DNA from: Paulinella micropora
Taxonomy: Eukaryota; Cercozoa; Imbricatea; Euglyphida
Assembly (NCBI GenBank): GCA_009731375.1
Contig: BJOX01000061.1
Span: forward strand, 778,597 to 842,596
Direction of reading: 5' to 3'
Length of the DNA stretch: 64,000 bases
Both the position numbers and the translations under genes were made by a program. Shown piece by piece: positions 53,978-64,000 of the stretch. The notes under the pieces were generated by a model. The model had not been told where the DNA came from. It searched no databases and saw only the letters and a list, made by a program, of their open reading frames with translations. Positions within the stretch are counted from its first letter, which is position 1; the number at the start of each line of letters is the position of its first letter.

Positions 53978-53982
53978 TAATA

Positions 53983-54013
<31 letters not shown>

Positions 54014-54015
54014 TA
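53691..54015. repeat. AAT-type microsatellites with dispersed repeat copy 2
   Basis: AAT, GATAAT and AGTAAT runs surround the second copy (53781-53874) of the repeat at 52738. Confidence 0.85.
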
Positions 54016-54270
54016 GTGCTTCTCTGTCAATGGCTGATGCATTTCTGCACATGCGCCTCCATCGTCTCACCCGTGAGGGGAGTACGAAGAATTGACGATA
54101 AGCTCTAATGACACCCCCGCAAGGGCAGTTCCAACACTTCCAGACGGGCCGGTATGTTCAATGAAAATACTGGTCCAGAAATAGACCGGTATGTTCAATG
54201 AAAATACTGGTGGCACCGACGGGAATCGAACTGGTGACAGGGCCCAGATGGTAGAACTTGACCACTGGGC
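54016..54270 (-). mobile_element. tRNA-derived SINE, copy 4 (head slightly truncated)
   Basis: Lacks the last 13 bases of the tRNA-like head (GGACACCGTGATA on the minus strand) and ends directly in an AAT run. Confidence 0.8.
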
Positions 54271-54317
<47 letters not shown>

Positions 54318-54348
54318 TAATGATAATGATAATAATAATGATAATAAC

Positions 54349-56071
54349 CAGGGGCTGCGCCAACACCTGAAAGGATGGTTTGCGGTGCGCTTCGCCCCCG
54401 CCCCCCCCACCCCACTCCCCCTTCCTCTTCCCAAGGTCGCTTTTCCTCTCATTCTCACATGCACAACTTTTACAGCCTTGGAGCGATCTCCGCCATTCAT
54501 TTTGGTGCAGGCAAATTTGCTTCGGGTACGTACGATTGCGGGGCTGGGGTTCCCGGGGGAAGGGCCCCCCGGACCCCCTTTCCACAGTCGACAGGGTACG
54601 TTCGATTGCCGGAGGTAATCGTAAACCCTTCCGGCACAACTCTTAGAGCCTTGAGCATACTCAGCCATTCATTTTGGTGCCGGCTACTTCGCGTGAGGTA
54701 CGTACCGTTGCAGGGCTGGGGTTCCCGGGGGAGGGCCCCCCGGAACCCCCCTTCCCAGTCGACAGGGTACGTTCCATTGCCGGAGGTACCAGCAGAACGC
54801 AAGTGTAAGCTCTGGTGGCACCCAAAACCTCAAATCTGTGGTTTTTGTGCCACCCGGCACCAACTTTTTTGGATCTCCAGAGAGAGCTCATCGAGAGGTG
54901 TCGGGTAGACCAAACATCAGCCTCATACTCCCTCTGGTGTGCGCGAACGGCGCCTGGTGGCGCAAAAACCTGAATTTACTGGTTGTTACTCCACCCGGCA
55001 CCACAACTTCTATATTTTCGAAGAGAGTTCATCAAGAAGTATCAGATACACGAAATGTCAGCCGCTAAATCCCTCTGGTGTGCGCAAATGGCGCCTGGTG
55101 GCAAAAAGACCTCAATTTTCTGGTTTGGGTGCGACCCGCGACCGAAACGGGTACGTACAATTGCAGGCTGGGGTTCCCGGGAGGAGAGCCCCCCGTACCC
55201 CCCCGTCCCCGTCGACAGGGTACGTTCAATTGCCGGAGGTACTGGCAAGTACTGCTAAACCAAGGAATTTTGGCGCTCAGGACACTCCCCTAACGTACAT
55301 ATTTGCGCGAATTCGAAAAAAATTATATCAGCATCAACATCGAGACTGCAGCTAGCCAGCCTGTCAATATGAGCTCCCAACTCCTCCTGGTTCACACAAA
55401 ACATGATTTATAGGGAAAGGGGGTGCAAAAATAGGCCAAAAAACCAAGGAATTTTGGCGTTCACGACACTCCCCTAACGCAAACATTTGCATAAATTCAA
55501 AAAAAAAAAAAAAAAAACTATATCAGCATCAACATCGAGTCTGGGGCTAGCCATCCTGCAAATATGAGCTCCCAACTCCTCCTGGTTCCCACAAACATGA
55601 TTTATAGTGACAGTTGGTGCAAAAAAAGGCCAAAAAAACAATTTGGCAGTCAGGTCACTCCCCTAACGCAAATATTTGCGTGAATTCCAAAAAAATTATA
55701 TCAGCATCAATGAAGTCTGGGGCTAGCTACCCTGCCAATATGAGCTCCAAACTCCTCCTAGTGCACACAAAACATGATTTATAGGGACAGGGGGTGCAAA
55801 AAAAGGCCAAAAAAACAAGGAATTTTGGCATTCAGGACACTGCCCTAACGCAAATATTTGCGTGAATTCCAAAAAAATAATATCAGCATCAACATCGAGT
55901 CTGGCGCTAGCCACCCTGCAAATATGAGCTCCCAACTCCTCCTCGTTCCCACAAACCAGGATTTATAGGGACAGGGGTGAGGAAATGGGGTGGGTGGGGG
56001 TGGGGTACACAATTTTCATTTTCCCCCTCCCCCCAAACCCCCCACCCCCTACTGCAACACCTTTCAGGGAT
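54349..56071. mobile_element. Composite GC-rich repeat element, copy 1
   Basis: Begins AGGGGCTGCGCCAACACCTGAAAGG and ends CAACACCTTTCAGGG, so CCTGAAAGG and CCTTTCAGG face each other. Inside are GGGTTCCCGGGGG...GTCGACAGGGTACGTTC units, a GTGCGCAAACGGCGCCTGGTGG unit series, and from about 55250 roughly 160-bp tandem units (ACTCCCCTAACGCAAATATT...AACTCCTCCTGGTTC). Both ends abut AAT runs. No convincing coding sequence; probably non-autonomous. Confidence 0.6.
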
Positions 56072-56089
56072 AATAATAATAATAATAAT

Positions 56090-56287
56090 GCTTCTCTGTC
56101 AATGGCTGATGCAAATCTGCACATGCGCCTCCATCGTCTCACCCGTGAGGGGAGTACGAAGAATTGACGATAGGCTCTAAAGACACCCCCGCACGGGCAG
56201 TTCCAACACTTCCAGACGCACCGGTATGTTCAATGAAAATACTGGTGGCACCGACGGGAATCGCAGGGCCCAAATGGTAGAACTTGA
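56090..56287 (-). mobile_element. tRNA-derived SINE, copy 5 (internally shortened)
   Basis: Lacks part of the tRNA-like region around the B box and the A-box end; AAT runs on both sides. Confidence 0.7.
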
Positions 56288-56350
<63 letters not shown>

Positions 56351-56388
56351 CAATAACAATAATAATAATAATAACAATAATAATAATA

Positions 56389-56473
56389 GTGCTTCTCTGT
56401 CAATGGCTGATGCATTTCTGCACATGCGCCTCCATCGTCTCACCCGTGAGGGGAGTACGAAGAATTGACGATA
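56389..56473 (-). mobile_element. tRNA-derived SINE, copy 6 (cut by gap)
   Basis: Only the 3' body is visible before the gap. Confidence 0.75.
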
Positions 56474-57309
56474 NNNNNNNNNNNNNNNNNNNNNNNNNNN
56501 NNNNNNNNNNNNNNNNNNNNNNNNNNNNNNNNNNNNNNNNNNNNNNNNNNNNNNNNNNNNNNNNNNNNNNNNNNNNNNNNNNNNNNNNNNNNNNNNNNNN
56601 NNNNNNNNNNNNNNNNNNNNNNNNNNNNNNNNNNNNNNNNNNNNNNNNNNNNNNNNNNNNNNNNNNNNNNNNNNNNNNNNNNNNNNNNNNNNNNNNNNNN
56701 NNNNNNNNNNNNNNNNNNNNNNNNNNNNNNNNNNNNNNNNNNNNNNNNNNNNNNNNNNNNNNNNNNNNNNNNNNNNNNNNNNNNNNNNNNNNNNNNNNNN
56801 NNNNNNNNNNNNNNNNNNNNNNNNNNNNNNNNNNNNNNNNNNNNNNNNNNNNNNNNNNNNNNNNNNNNNNNNNNNNNNNNNNNNNNNNNNNNNNNNNNNN
56901 NNNNNNNNNNNNNNNNNNNNNNNNNNNNNNNNNNNNNNNNNNNNNNNNNNNNNNNNNNNNNNNNNNNNNNNNNNNNNNNNNNNNNNNNNNNNNNNNNNNN
57001 NNNNNNNNNNNNNNNNNNNNNNNNNNNNNNNNNNNNNNNNNNNNNNNNNNNNNNNNNNNNNNNNNNNNNNNNNNNNNNNNNNNNNNNNNNNNNNNNNNNN
57101 NNNNNNNNNNNNNNNNNNNNNNNNNNNNNNNNNNNNNNNNNNNNNNNNNNNNNNNNNNNNNNNNNNNNNNNNNNNNNNNNNNNNNNNNNNNNNNNNNNNN
57201 NNNNNNNNNNNNNNNNNNNNNNNNNNNNNNNNNNNNNNNNNNNNNNNNNNNNNNNNNNNNNNNNNNNNNNNNNNNNNNNNNNNNNNNNNNNNNNNNNNNN
57301 NNNNNNNNN
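56474..57309. other. Assembly gap, 836 N
   Basis: Begins inside a SINE. Confidence 0.99.
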
Positions 57310-57416
57310 GGCAAGACTGCACTAAGCCGAGGTTATTCCGCAGTCCCAGCAACCTCTTGCAAGACGTCACCGAATGTGCAAGTGCATACAGTAAGCGCGG
57401 TTGCTAGAGCTGCCTC

Positions 57417-57418
<2 letters not shown>
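57310..57418. repeat. Dispersed repeat also at 61994-62100
   Basis: CACTAAGCCGAGGTTATTCC...TGTGCAAGTGC is shared by both places, each near AAT runs or SINEs. Confidence 0.6.
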
Positions 57419-57478
<60 letters not shown>

Positions 57479-57709
57479 GTGCTTCTCTGTCAATGGCTGA
57501 TGCAAATCTGCACATGCGCCTCCATCGTCTCACCCGTGAGGGGAGTACGAAGAATTGACGATAGGCTCTAAAGACACCCCCGCACGGGCAGTTCCAACTC
57601 TTCCAGACGGACCGGTATGTTCAATGAAAATACTGGTGGCACCGACGGGAATCGAACTGGCGACAGGGCCCAGATGGTAGAACTTGACCACTGGGCTATC
57701 ACGGTGTCC
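57479..57709 (-). mobile_element. tRNA-derived SINE, copy 7
   Basis: Single-module form with complete head (A box, B box) and AAT tail. Confidence 0.8.
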
Positions 57710-57710
57710 A

Positions 57711-57746
<36 letters not shown>

Positions 57747-57749
<3 letters not shown>

Positions 57750-57905
57750 TAGGGGCTGCGCCAACACCTGAAAGGATGGTTTACCGGTGCGCGAAATCGC
57801 GCACCAAAACCCCGCCAGCCCCACTTCTTATCACTTTTTGGAGTGCCCCCCTCCCGCCCCCTTTCCCTTCGACAGGGTACGTTGAATTGCCGGAGGTGCC
57901 GCAAA
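57747..57905. repeat. Composite GC-rich element, short copy
   Basis: Begins CTAGGGGCTGCGCCAACACC and ends GAATTGCCGGAGGTGCCG; only the first part of the unit is present. Confidence 0.6.
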
Positions 57906-57910
57906 GGGCG

Positions 57911-58034
57911 GTCTGGACCAGTATTTTCATTGAACATACCGGTCCGTCTGGAAGTGTTGGAACTGCCCTTGCGGGGGTGTCATTAGAGCCTATCGTCAAT
58001 TCTTCGTACTCCCCTCACGGGTGAGACGATGGAG
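57911..58034 (+). mobile_element. tRNA-derived SINE, plus-strand copy (cut by gap)
   Basis: Reverse orientation to all other copies; starts at CCAGTATTTTCATTG and breaks at the gap. Confidence 0.7.
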
Positions 58035-58589
58035 NNNNNNNNNNNNNNNNNNNNNNNNNNNNNNNNNNNNNNNNNNNNNNNNNNNNNNNNNNNNNNNNNN
58101 NNNNNNNNNNNNNNNNNNNNNNNNNNNNNNNNNNNNNNNNNNNNNNNNNNNNNNNNNNNNNNNNNNNNNNNNNNNNNNNNNNNNNNNNNNNNNNNNNNNN
58201 NNNNNNNNNNNNNNNNNNNNNNNNNNNNNNNNNNNNNNNNNNNNNNNNNNNNNNNNNNNNNNNNNNNNNNNNNNNNNNNNNNNNNNNNNNNNNNNNNNNN
58301 NNNNNNNNNNNNNNNNNNNNNNNNNNNNNNNNNNNNNNNNNNNNNNNNNNNNNNNNNNNNNNNNNNNNNNNNNNNNNNNNNNNNNNNNNNNNNNNNNNNN
58401 NNNNNNNNNNNNNNNNNNNNNNNNNNNNNNNNNNNNNNNNNNNNNNNNNNNNNNNNNNNNNNNNNNNNNNNNNNNNNNNNNNNNNNNNNNNNNNNNNNNN
58501 NNNNNNNNNNNNNNNNNNNNNNNNNNNNNNNNNNNNNNNNNNNNNNNNNNNNNNNNNNNNNNNNNNNNNNNNNNNNNNNNNNNNNNNNN
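58035..58589. other. Assembly gap, 555 N
   Basis: Begins inside a SINE. Confidence 0.99.
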
Positions 58590-59117
58590 TCCGAGGCTAT
58601 GTTGTTGTGTTGGTTCCGAGGCTATGTTGTTGTGCTGGTTCCGAGGTTCTGTTGTTGTGTGGGTTCCGAGGCTATGTCGATGTGGGTTCCGAGGCTATGT
58701 TGTTGTGTTGGTTCCGAGGCCATGTCGTTGTGTTGTTTTTACAAGACATACACCACGTGGGATCAAAGGGGTATTTACATTCCGAGATCTAGGGGTGGTG
58801 ACGGGTTTCGAGGCGTCCCAGACACTTACCACAAAACGTCCTCATGCGCTGGCAGACCGCATGAAATGTCTGCTACCCCTGTGAGTACCTCCATGCGGGA
58901 CCTACCCAGTCTCGTGGAGCTCTCACGCGGGGAAGATCAATCATTTGTAGTTGATTTCCTGCAAGGTACCGGACACTGTGGGTAGTAGGGACTTTTGGGG
59001 CCTTCTGTGCAGGATGGTTAGAGTCACTCTTCCCTCCCCAACATACTCACTGTAGTCCCTGTTGGGTCGAGGGATGGAGGCGCATGGCCCTCGGGCTCAG
59101 CCATGACAGATCAATAT
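58590..59117. repeat. Repeat family X, inverted copy with minisatellite
   Basis: About 26-bp units GGTTCCGAGGCTATGTTGTT repeat at 58590-58735; the rest is the reverse complement of 53172-53690, ending GACAGATCAAT. Confidence 0.65.
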
Positions 59118-59126
59118 ATATATATA

Positions 59127-59165
<39 letters not shown>

Positions 59166-59166
<1 letters not shown>

Positions 59167-60701
59167 ACTAGGGGCTGCGCCAACACCTGAAAGGATGGTT
59201 TGCGGTGCGCTCCGCGCATCCCCCCGCCTCCCCCCCCTCCCTCGGGCTGGGGTTCCCGGGGGGAGAGCCCCCGGACCCCCCCTTTCCCGTCGAGAGGGTA
59301 CGTTCAATTGCCGGAGGTACCAGCAGAACGCAAGTGTAAGCTTTGGTGGCACAAAAACCTAAAATCTGTGGTTTTTGTGCCACCCGCCACCAACGCTTTT
59401 TAATCTCCGAAGACAGCGCACCGAGAGGTGTCGGGTACACCAAACATCAGCGTCAAACTCCCTCTGGTGTGCGCAAACGGCGCCTGGTGGCGCAAAAAAC
59501 CTCGATTTTCCTGTGTGTATGCCACCCGGCGCCACGATTTTTATATTTTCGTAGAGAGCTCATCAAGAAGTGTCAGATACACCAAAATATCAGCCGCTAA
59601 CTCCCTCTGGTGTGCGCAAACGGCGGCTGGTGGCACAAGACCTCAATTTTCTGGTGTGGGTGCCACCCGCAAAAAAATGGGTAGGTACAATCGCCGGGCT
59701 GGGGTTCCCGGGGGGAAGGGACCCCCCCTGCCCCGTCGACAGGGTATGTTCAGGGTACGTTCCATTGCCGGAGGGCGCCTGGCACAAACCTCAATTTTCT
59801 GGTGTGGGTGCCACCCGCGACCAGAACGGGTACGTGCAATTGCGGGCTGGGATTCCCGGGGGGAGGGCCCCCCGGACCTCCCCTGCCCCGTCGACAGGGT
59901 ACGTTCAATCGCCGGAGGCATCGGATTTTGGCATTCAGGACACTCCCCTAACGCAAATATTTGCGTGAATTCCAAAAAAATCATACCAGCATCAAGATCG
60001 AGTCTGCTGCCAACCACCCTGCCAATATGAGCTCCCAACTCCTCCTGGTTCCCACAAACCATGATTTATTCCGATGGGAGAGCAGAAAATAGGCCCAAAA
60101 AACAAGGATTTTTGGCATTCAGGACACTAACGCAAACATTTGCGTGAATTTCAAAAAAACTATATCAGCACCAGCATCGAGTCTGGGGCTAGCCACCCCT
60201 CTCAATGTGAGCTCGCAACTCCTCCTGGTTCACACAAACCATGATTTATTCCGACGAGGGGGCAGAAAATGGGCTTTTTTAAAAAAAAAAAGGAATTTTC
60301 GCATTCAGGACACTCCCCTAACGCAAATATTTGCGTGAATCCAAAGAAATTATATCAGCATCAACAAGAAGTCTGGGGCTAGCCACCCTGTCATTACGAG
60401 CTCCCAACTCCTCCTGGTTCACACAAACCATGATTTATTCCGACAAGGGTGCGAAAAAAAAAAGAAGGAATTTTGGCATTCAGGACACTCCCCTAACGCA
60501 AATATTTGCGTGAATTCCAAAAAAATCATACCAGCATCAACATCGAGTCTGGGCTAGCCTGCAAATATGAGCTCCCAACTCCTAGTTCCCGCAAACCATG
60601 ATTTATTCCGATAGGGGTGCGGAAATGTGGGGGGGGGTACACAATTTCCATTTTCCCCTCCCCCCAAACCCCCCCACCCCCTTCTCCAACACCTTTCAGG
60701 G

Positions 60702-60702
<1 letters not shown>
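59166..60702. mobile_element. Composite GC-rich repeat element, copy 2
   Basis: Same ends as the copy at 54349 (CAACACCTGAAAGG and CAACACCTTTCAGGG), same inner order: CCCGGGGG/GTCGACAGGG units, then about 160-bp tandem units from 59930. AAT or ATT runs flank it. Confidence 0.6.
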
Positions 60703-60737
<35 letters not shown>

Positions 60738-60834
60738 GTGTATCTCCTGCCAATTGCTGAGCCAAAAGGCCATGTGCATCCAGTCCTCCATTCCATAAGG
60801 AAAGTCTCCACACCAATCGGTGGAATAAAGGAAG
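60703..60834. repeat. AAT run and short unassigned repeat before gap
   Basis: AAT run to 60736, then GTGTATCTCCTGCCAATTGC... that is cut by the gap. It may be another SINE-like unit. Confidence 0.4.
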
Positions 60835-61726
60835 NNNNNNNNNNNNNNNNNNNNNNNNNNNNNNNNNNNNNNNNNNNNNNNNNNNNNNNNNNNNNNNNNN
60901 NNNNNNNNNNNNNNNNNNNNNNNNNNNNNNNNNNNNNNNNNNNNNNNNNNNNNNNNNNNNNNNNNNNNNNNNNNNNNNNNNNNNNNNNNNNNNNNNNNNN
61001 NNNNNNNNNNNNNNNNNNNNNNNNNNNNNNNNNNNNNNNNNNNNNNNNNNNNNNNNNNNNNNNNNNNNNNNNNNNNNNNNNNNNNNNNNNNNNNNNNNNN
61101 NNNNNNNNNNNNNNNNNNNNNNNNNNNNNNNNNNNNNNNNNNNNNNNNNNNNNNNNNNNNNNNNNNNNNNNNNNNNNNNNNNNNNNNNNNNNNNNNNNNN
61201 NNNNNNNNNNNNNNNNNNNNNNNNNNNNNNNNNNNNNNNNNNNNNNNNNNNNNNNNNNNNNNNNNNNNNNNNNNNNNNNNNNNNNNNNNNNNNNNNNNNN
61301 NNNNNNNNNNNNNNNNNNNNNNNNNNNNNNNNNNNNNNNNNNNNNNNNNNNNNNNNNNNNNNNNNNNNNNNNNNNNNNNNNNNNNNNNNNNNNNNNNNNN
61401 NNNNNNNNNNNNNNNNNNNNNNNNNNNNNNNNNNNNNNNNNNNNNNNNNNNNNNNNNNNNNNNNNNNNNNNNNNNNNNNNNNNNNNNNNNNNNNNNNNNN
61501 NNNNNNNNNNNNNNNNNNNNNNNNNNNNNNNNNNNNNNNNNNNNNNNNNNNNNNNNNNNNNNNNNNNNNNNNNNNNNNNNNNNNNNNNNNNNNNNNNNNN
61601 NNNNNNNNNNNNNNNNNNNNNNNNNNNNNNNNNNNNNNNNNNNNNNNNNNNNNNNNNNNNNNNNNNNNNNNNNNNNNNNNNNNNNNNNNNNNNNNNNNNN
61701 NNNNNNNNNNNNNNNNNNNNNNNNNN
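60835..61726. other. Assembly gap, 892 N
   Basis: Ends inside a SINE. Confidence 0.99.
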
Positions 61727-61820
61727 CCCCCGCACGGGCAGTTCCAACACTTCCAGACGGACCGGTATGTTAAATGAAAATACTGGTGGCACCGACGGGA
61801 ATCGAACTGGCGACAGGGCC
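61727..61820 (-). mobile_element. tRNA-derived SINE fragment
   Basis: Part from CCCCCGCACGGGCAG to the B box; the head beyond the B box is replaced by AAT-type repeats. Confidence 0.7.
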
Positions 61821-61844
61821 AATAATAATAGTAATAATAATAGT

Positions 61845-62280
61845 AATAATATACTTCCTCTAAGTCATACTGATGCAGCTGATGGCACGATCCGTTTCCG
61901 GACATGAGCCTCCATGCCCTTGTTCGAGGTGCTCCATCCCCACCTAGTCAGTCTCTCGACTGATTATAGGGGCCACCGATGGAGCTCCTGAGGGCCAGAC
62001 TACACTAAGCCGAGGTTATTCCGCAGTCTCAACAACCTCTTGCAAAACGTTGCCGCATGTGCAAGTGCGTACACCAAGCATGGTTGCTATAACTAATTCA
62101 AAACCCTACCCATAACAATTTGGTATCCGCTGGGTCCACGGGCTATCAACCGGCCATAGCGGAGTTTAAGATCTTCGACAGGCGCCCAACGACCCTCCTC
62201 CCCAGCATCATCCACCACATGGTTTTGAGTTGGCATCACAGTTTAACGCCGTAAGGCCACTGGGCTGGAGCTCTGATAAA
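61845..62280. repeat. Mosaic of dispersed repeats, no gene
   Basis: Includes the unit shared with 57310 and the unit shared with 37585 (TTTAAGATCTT...CACTGGGCTGG at 62165-62266). Confidence 0.5.
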
Positions 62281-62306
62281 CAAGCGTGACTAAGTTGTTA
62301 TCATCA

Positions 62307-62367
<61 letters not shown>

Positions 62368-62434
62368 GTGCTTCTCTGTCAATGGCTGATGCAAATCTGC
62401 ACATGCGCCTCCATCGTCTCACCCGTGAGGGGAG
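62368..62434 (-). mobile_element. tRNA-derived SINE (cut by gap)
   Basis: 3' body only, after an AAT run. Confidence 0.75.
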
Positions 62435-63128
62435 NNNNNNNNNNNNNNNNNNNNNNNNNNNNNNNNNNNNNNNNNNNNNNNNNNNNNNNNNNNNNNNNNN
62501 NNNNNNNNNNNNNNNNNNNNNNNNNNNNNNNNNNNNNNNNNNNNNNNNNNNNNNNNNNNNNNNNNNNNNNNNNNNNNNNNNNNNNNNNNNNNNNNNNNNN
62601 NNNNNNNNNNNNNNNNNNNNNNNNNNNNNNNNNNNNNNNNNNNNNNNNNNNNNNNNNNNNNNNNNNNNNNNNNNNNNNNNNNNNNNNNNNNNNNNNNNNN
62701 NNNNNNNNNNNNNNNNNNNNNNNNNNNNNNNNNNNNNNNNNNNNNNNNNNNNNNNNNNNNNNNNNNNNNNNNNNNNNNNNNNNNNNNNNNNNNNNNNNNN
62801 NNNNNNNNNNNNNNNNNNNNNNNNNNNNNNNNNNNNNNNNNNNNNNNNNNNNNNNNNNNNNNNNNNNNNNNNNNNNNNNNNNNNNNNNNNNNNNNNNNNN
62901 NNNNNNNNNNNNNNNNNNNNNNNNNNNNNNNNNNNNNNNNNNNNNNNNNNNNNNNNNNNNNNNNNNNNNNNNNNNNNNNNNNNNNNNNNNNNNNNNNNNN
63001 NNNNNNNNNNNNNNNNNNNNNNNNNNNNNNNNNNNNNNNNNNNNNNNNNNNNNNNNNNNNNNNNNNNNNNNNNNNNNNNNNNNNNNNNNNNNNNNNNNNN
63101 NNNNNNNNNNNNNNNNNNNNNNNNNNNN
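62435..63128. other. Assembly gap, 694 N
   Basis: Both edges lie in SINE sequence. Confidence 0.99.
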
Positions 63129-63322
63129 TCTCCATCGTCTCACCCGCGAGGGGAGTACGAAGAATTGACGATAGGCTCTACTGACCGCAAGGCAGCTCCA
63201 AGCCTTCCAGACAGACCATTACTTTCAAAGAAAATATCCTTTGAAAATACTGGCCCCGACGGGAATCGAACTGGCGACAGGTCCCAGATGGTAGACCTTA
63301 ACCACTGGGCTATCGCGGTGCC
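63129..63322 (-). mobile_element. tRNA-derived SINE, diverged subfamily copy
   Basis: Head reads GGCACCGCGATAGCCCAGTG with B box AGTTCGATTCC; the body has deletions and an AAAGGATATTTTC variant of the repeated module. Confidence 0.7.
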
Positions 63323-63324
63323 AC

Positions 63325-63373
<49 letters not shown>

Positions 63374-63641
63374 GTGCTTCTCTGTCAATGGCTGATGCAT
63401 TTCTGCACATGCGCCTCCATCGTCTCACCCGTGAGGGGAGTACGAAGAATTGACGATAAGCTCTAATGACACCCCCGCAAGGGCAGTTCCAACACTTCCA
63501 GACGGGCCGGTATGTTCAATGAAAATACTGGTCCAGAAATAGACCGGTATGTTCAATGAAAATACTGGTGGCACCGACGGGAATCGAACTGGCGACAGGG
63601 CCCAGATGGTAGAACTTGACCACTGGGCTATCACGGTGTCC
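63374..63641 (-). mobile_element. tRNA-derived SINE (full length)
   Basis: Two-module form like copy 3, with AAT runs on both sides. Confidence 0.8.
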
Positions 63642-63670
63642 AAAATAATAATAATAATAATAATAATAAT

Positions 63671-64000
63671 TAGGGGCTGCGCCAACATCTGAAAGGATGG
63701 TTTGCGGTGCGCTTCGCTCCCCGTCTCTCTTCCCAAGGTCGCTTGTCCTCTCATTCTCACATGCACAACTTTTACAGCCTTGAAGCAATCTCAGTCATTC
63801 ATTTTGGTGCCGGCAAATTCGCTTCGGGTACGTACAATTGCGGGGCTGGGGTTCCCGGGGGCAGGGCCCGCCGGACAGGGTACGTTCAATTGCCGGAGGT
63901 AACGGCATAAACTCTTCCGGCACAACTCTTAGAGCCTTGGAGCATACTCAGCCATTCATTTTGGTGCCGGCTACTTCGCGTGAGGTACGTAAAATTGCCG
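63671..64000. repeat. Composite GC-rich element, copy running off the window
   Basis: Begins TAGGGGCTGCGCCAACATCTGAAAGG, then the CACATGCACAACTTTTACAG and GGTACGTTCAATTGCCGGAG parts as at 54349. Confidence 0.6.

Noticed and set aside
54375-55355. Plus-strand ORFs up to 177 codons in the composite element
   Set aside because: Low-complexity and repeat-derived, in all frames, not conserved in frame between copies of the element.
55250-56060. CRISPR-like array
   Set aside because: The whole 160-bp unit is repeated without unique spacers, and the context is eukaryotic; it is a tandem repeat inside a mobile element.
56177-63329. Long ORFs of 238-459 codons spanning the gaps
   Set aside because: Most of their length is N; no real coding evidence.

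Overview
This window is a piece of eukaryotic nuclear genome assembly, with eleven N gaps, that carries a large degraded endogenous virus on the left and host-type repeats on the right. The host cannot be named from sequence alone. Its genes have very short GT-AG introns (45 to about 80 nt), and it carries copia-like and gypsy-like LTR elements, an APE-type LINE, tRNA-derived SINEs and long AAT microsatellites.

About 0.2-26.4 kb: an AT-rich Polinton-like virus (PLV/Maverick-type DNA virus). It encodes an A32-like packaging ATPase, an adenain-like cysteine protease, a penton-type minor capsid protein, a major capsid protein (MCP), protein-primed family B DNA polymerase (pPolB), an rve integrase, an S74-chaperone fibre, a membrane protein and several small proteins. 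The striking point is its layout. The module protease - penton - MCP - surface protein - two small ExoX-C-like genes occurs twice, as inverted arms (about 1.5-8.3 kb on + and 11.3-18.2 kb on -), with one pPolB gene between them. ATPase is found only beside the left arm; fibre, membrane protein and integrase only beside the right arm. Nearly every viral gene has frameshifts or in-frame stops, so this looks like a decayed integrated copy, though assembly indels in A/T runs may contribute. The two arms differ: MCPs are much more diverged than pentons, proteases or small genes; the left arm carries a family of palindromic repeats next to start or stop codons that the right arm lacks; a homing-type endonuclease sits only in the right arm; and a segment inside the left surface-protein gene is inverted.

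About 25.1-25.6 kb holds a small gene with a probable 45-nt intron. From 26.7 to 41 kb come GA repeats, a truncated LINE (27.8-29.9 kb), a degraded copia-like element with an unusual Cys-rich/MYND region (29.9-35.5 kb), an unidentified pseudogene, SINEs, an A/T-only tract, a SAP-domain/RG-rich gene and a Ty3/gypsy scrap.

41.07-48.89 kb is a second, nearly complete copia-like element on the minus strand, with 335-bp LTRs and a 5-bp target duplication. A TA-flanked MITE (49.2 kb) and a multi-exon host gene for a PH-domain coiled-coil protein (50.5-52.3 kb, minus) follow. From 52.4 kb to the end there are nested SINEs, a composite GC-rich repeat with 160-bp tandem units, other repeat families and four long gaps; no genes are recognisable there.
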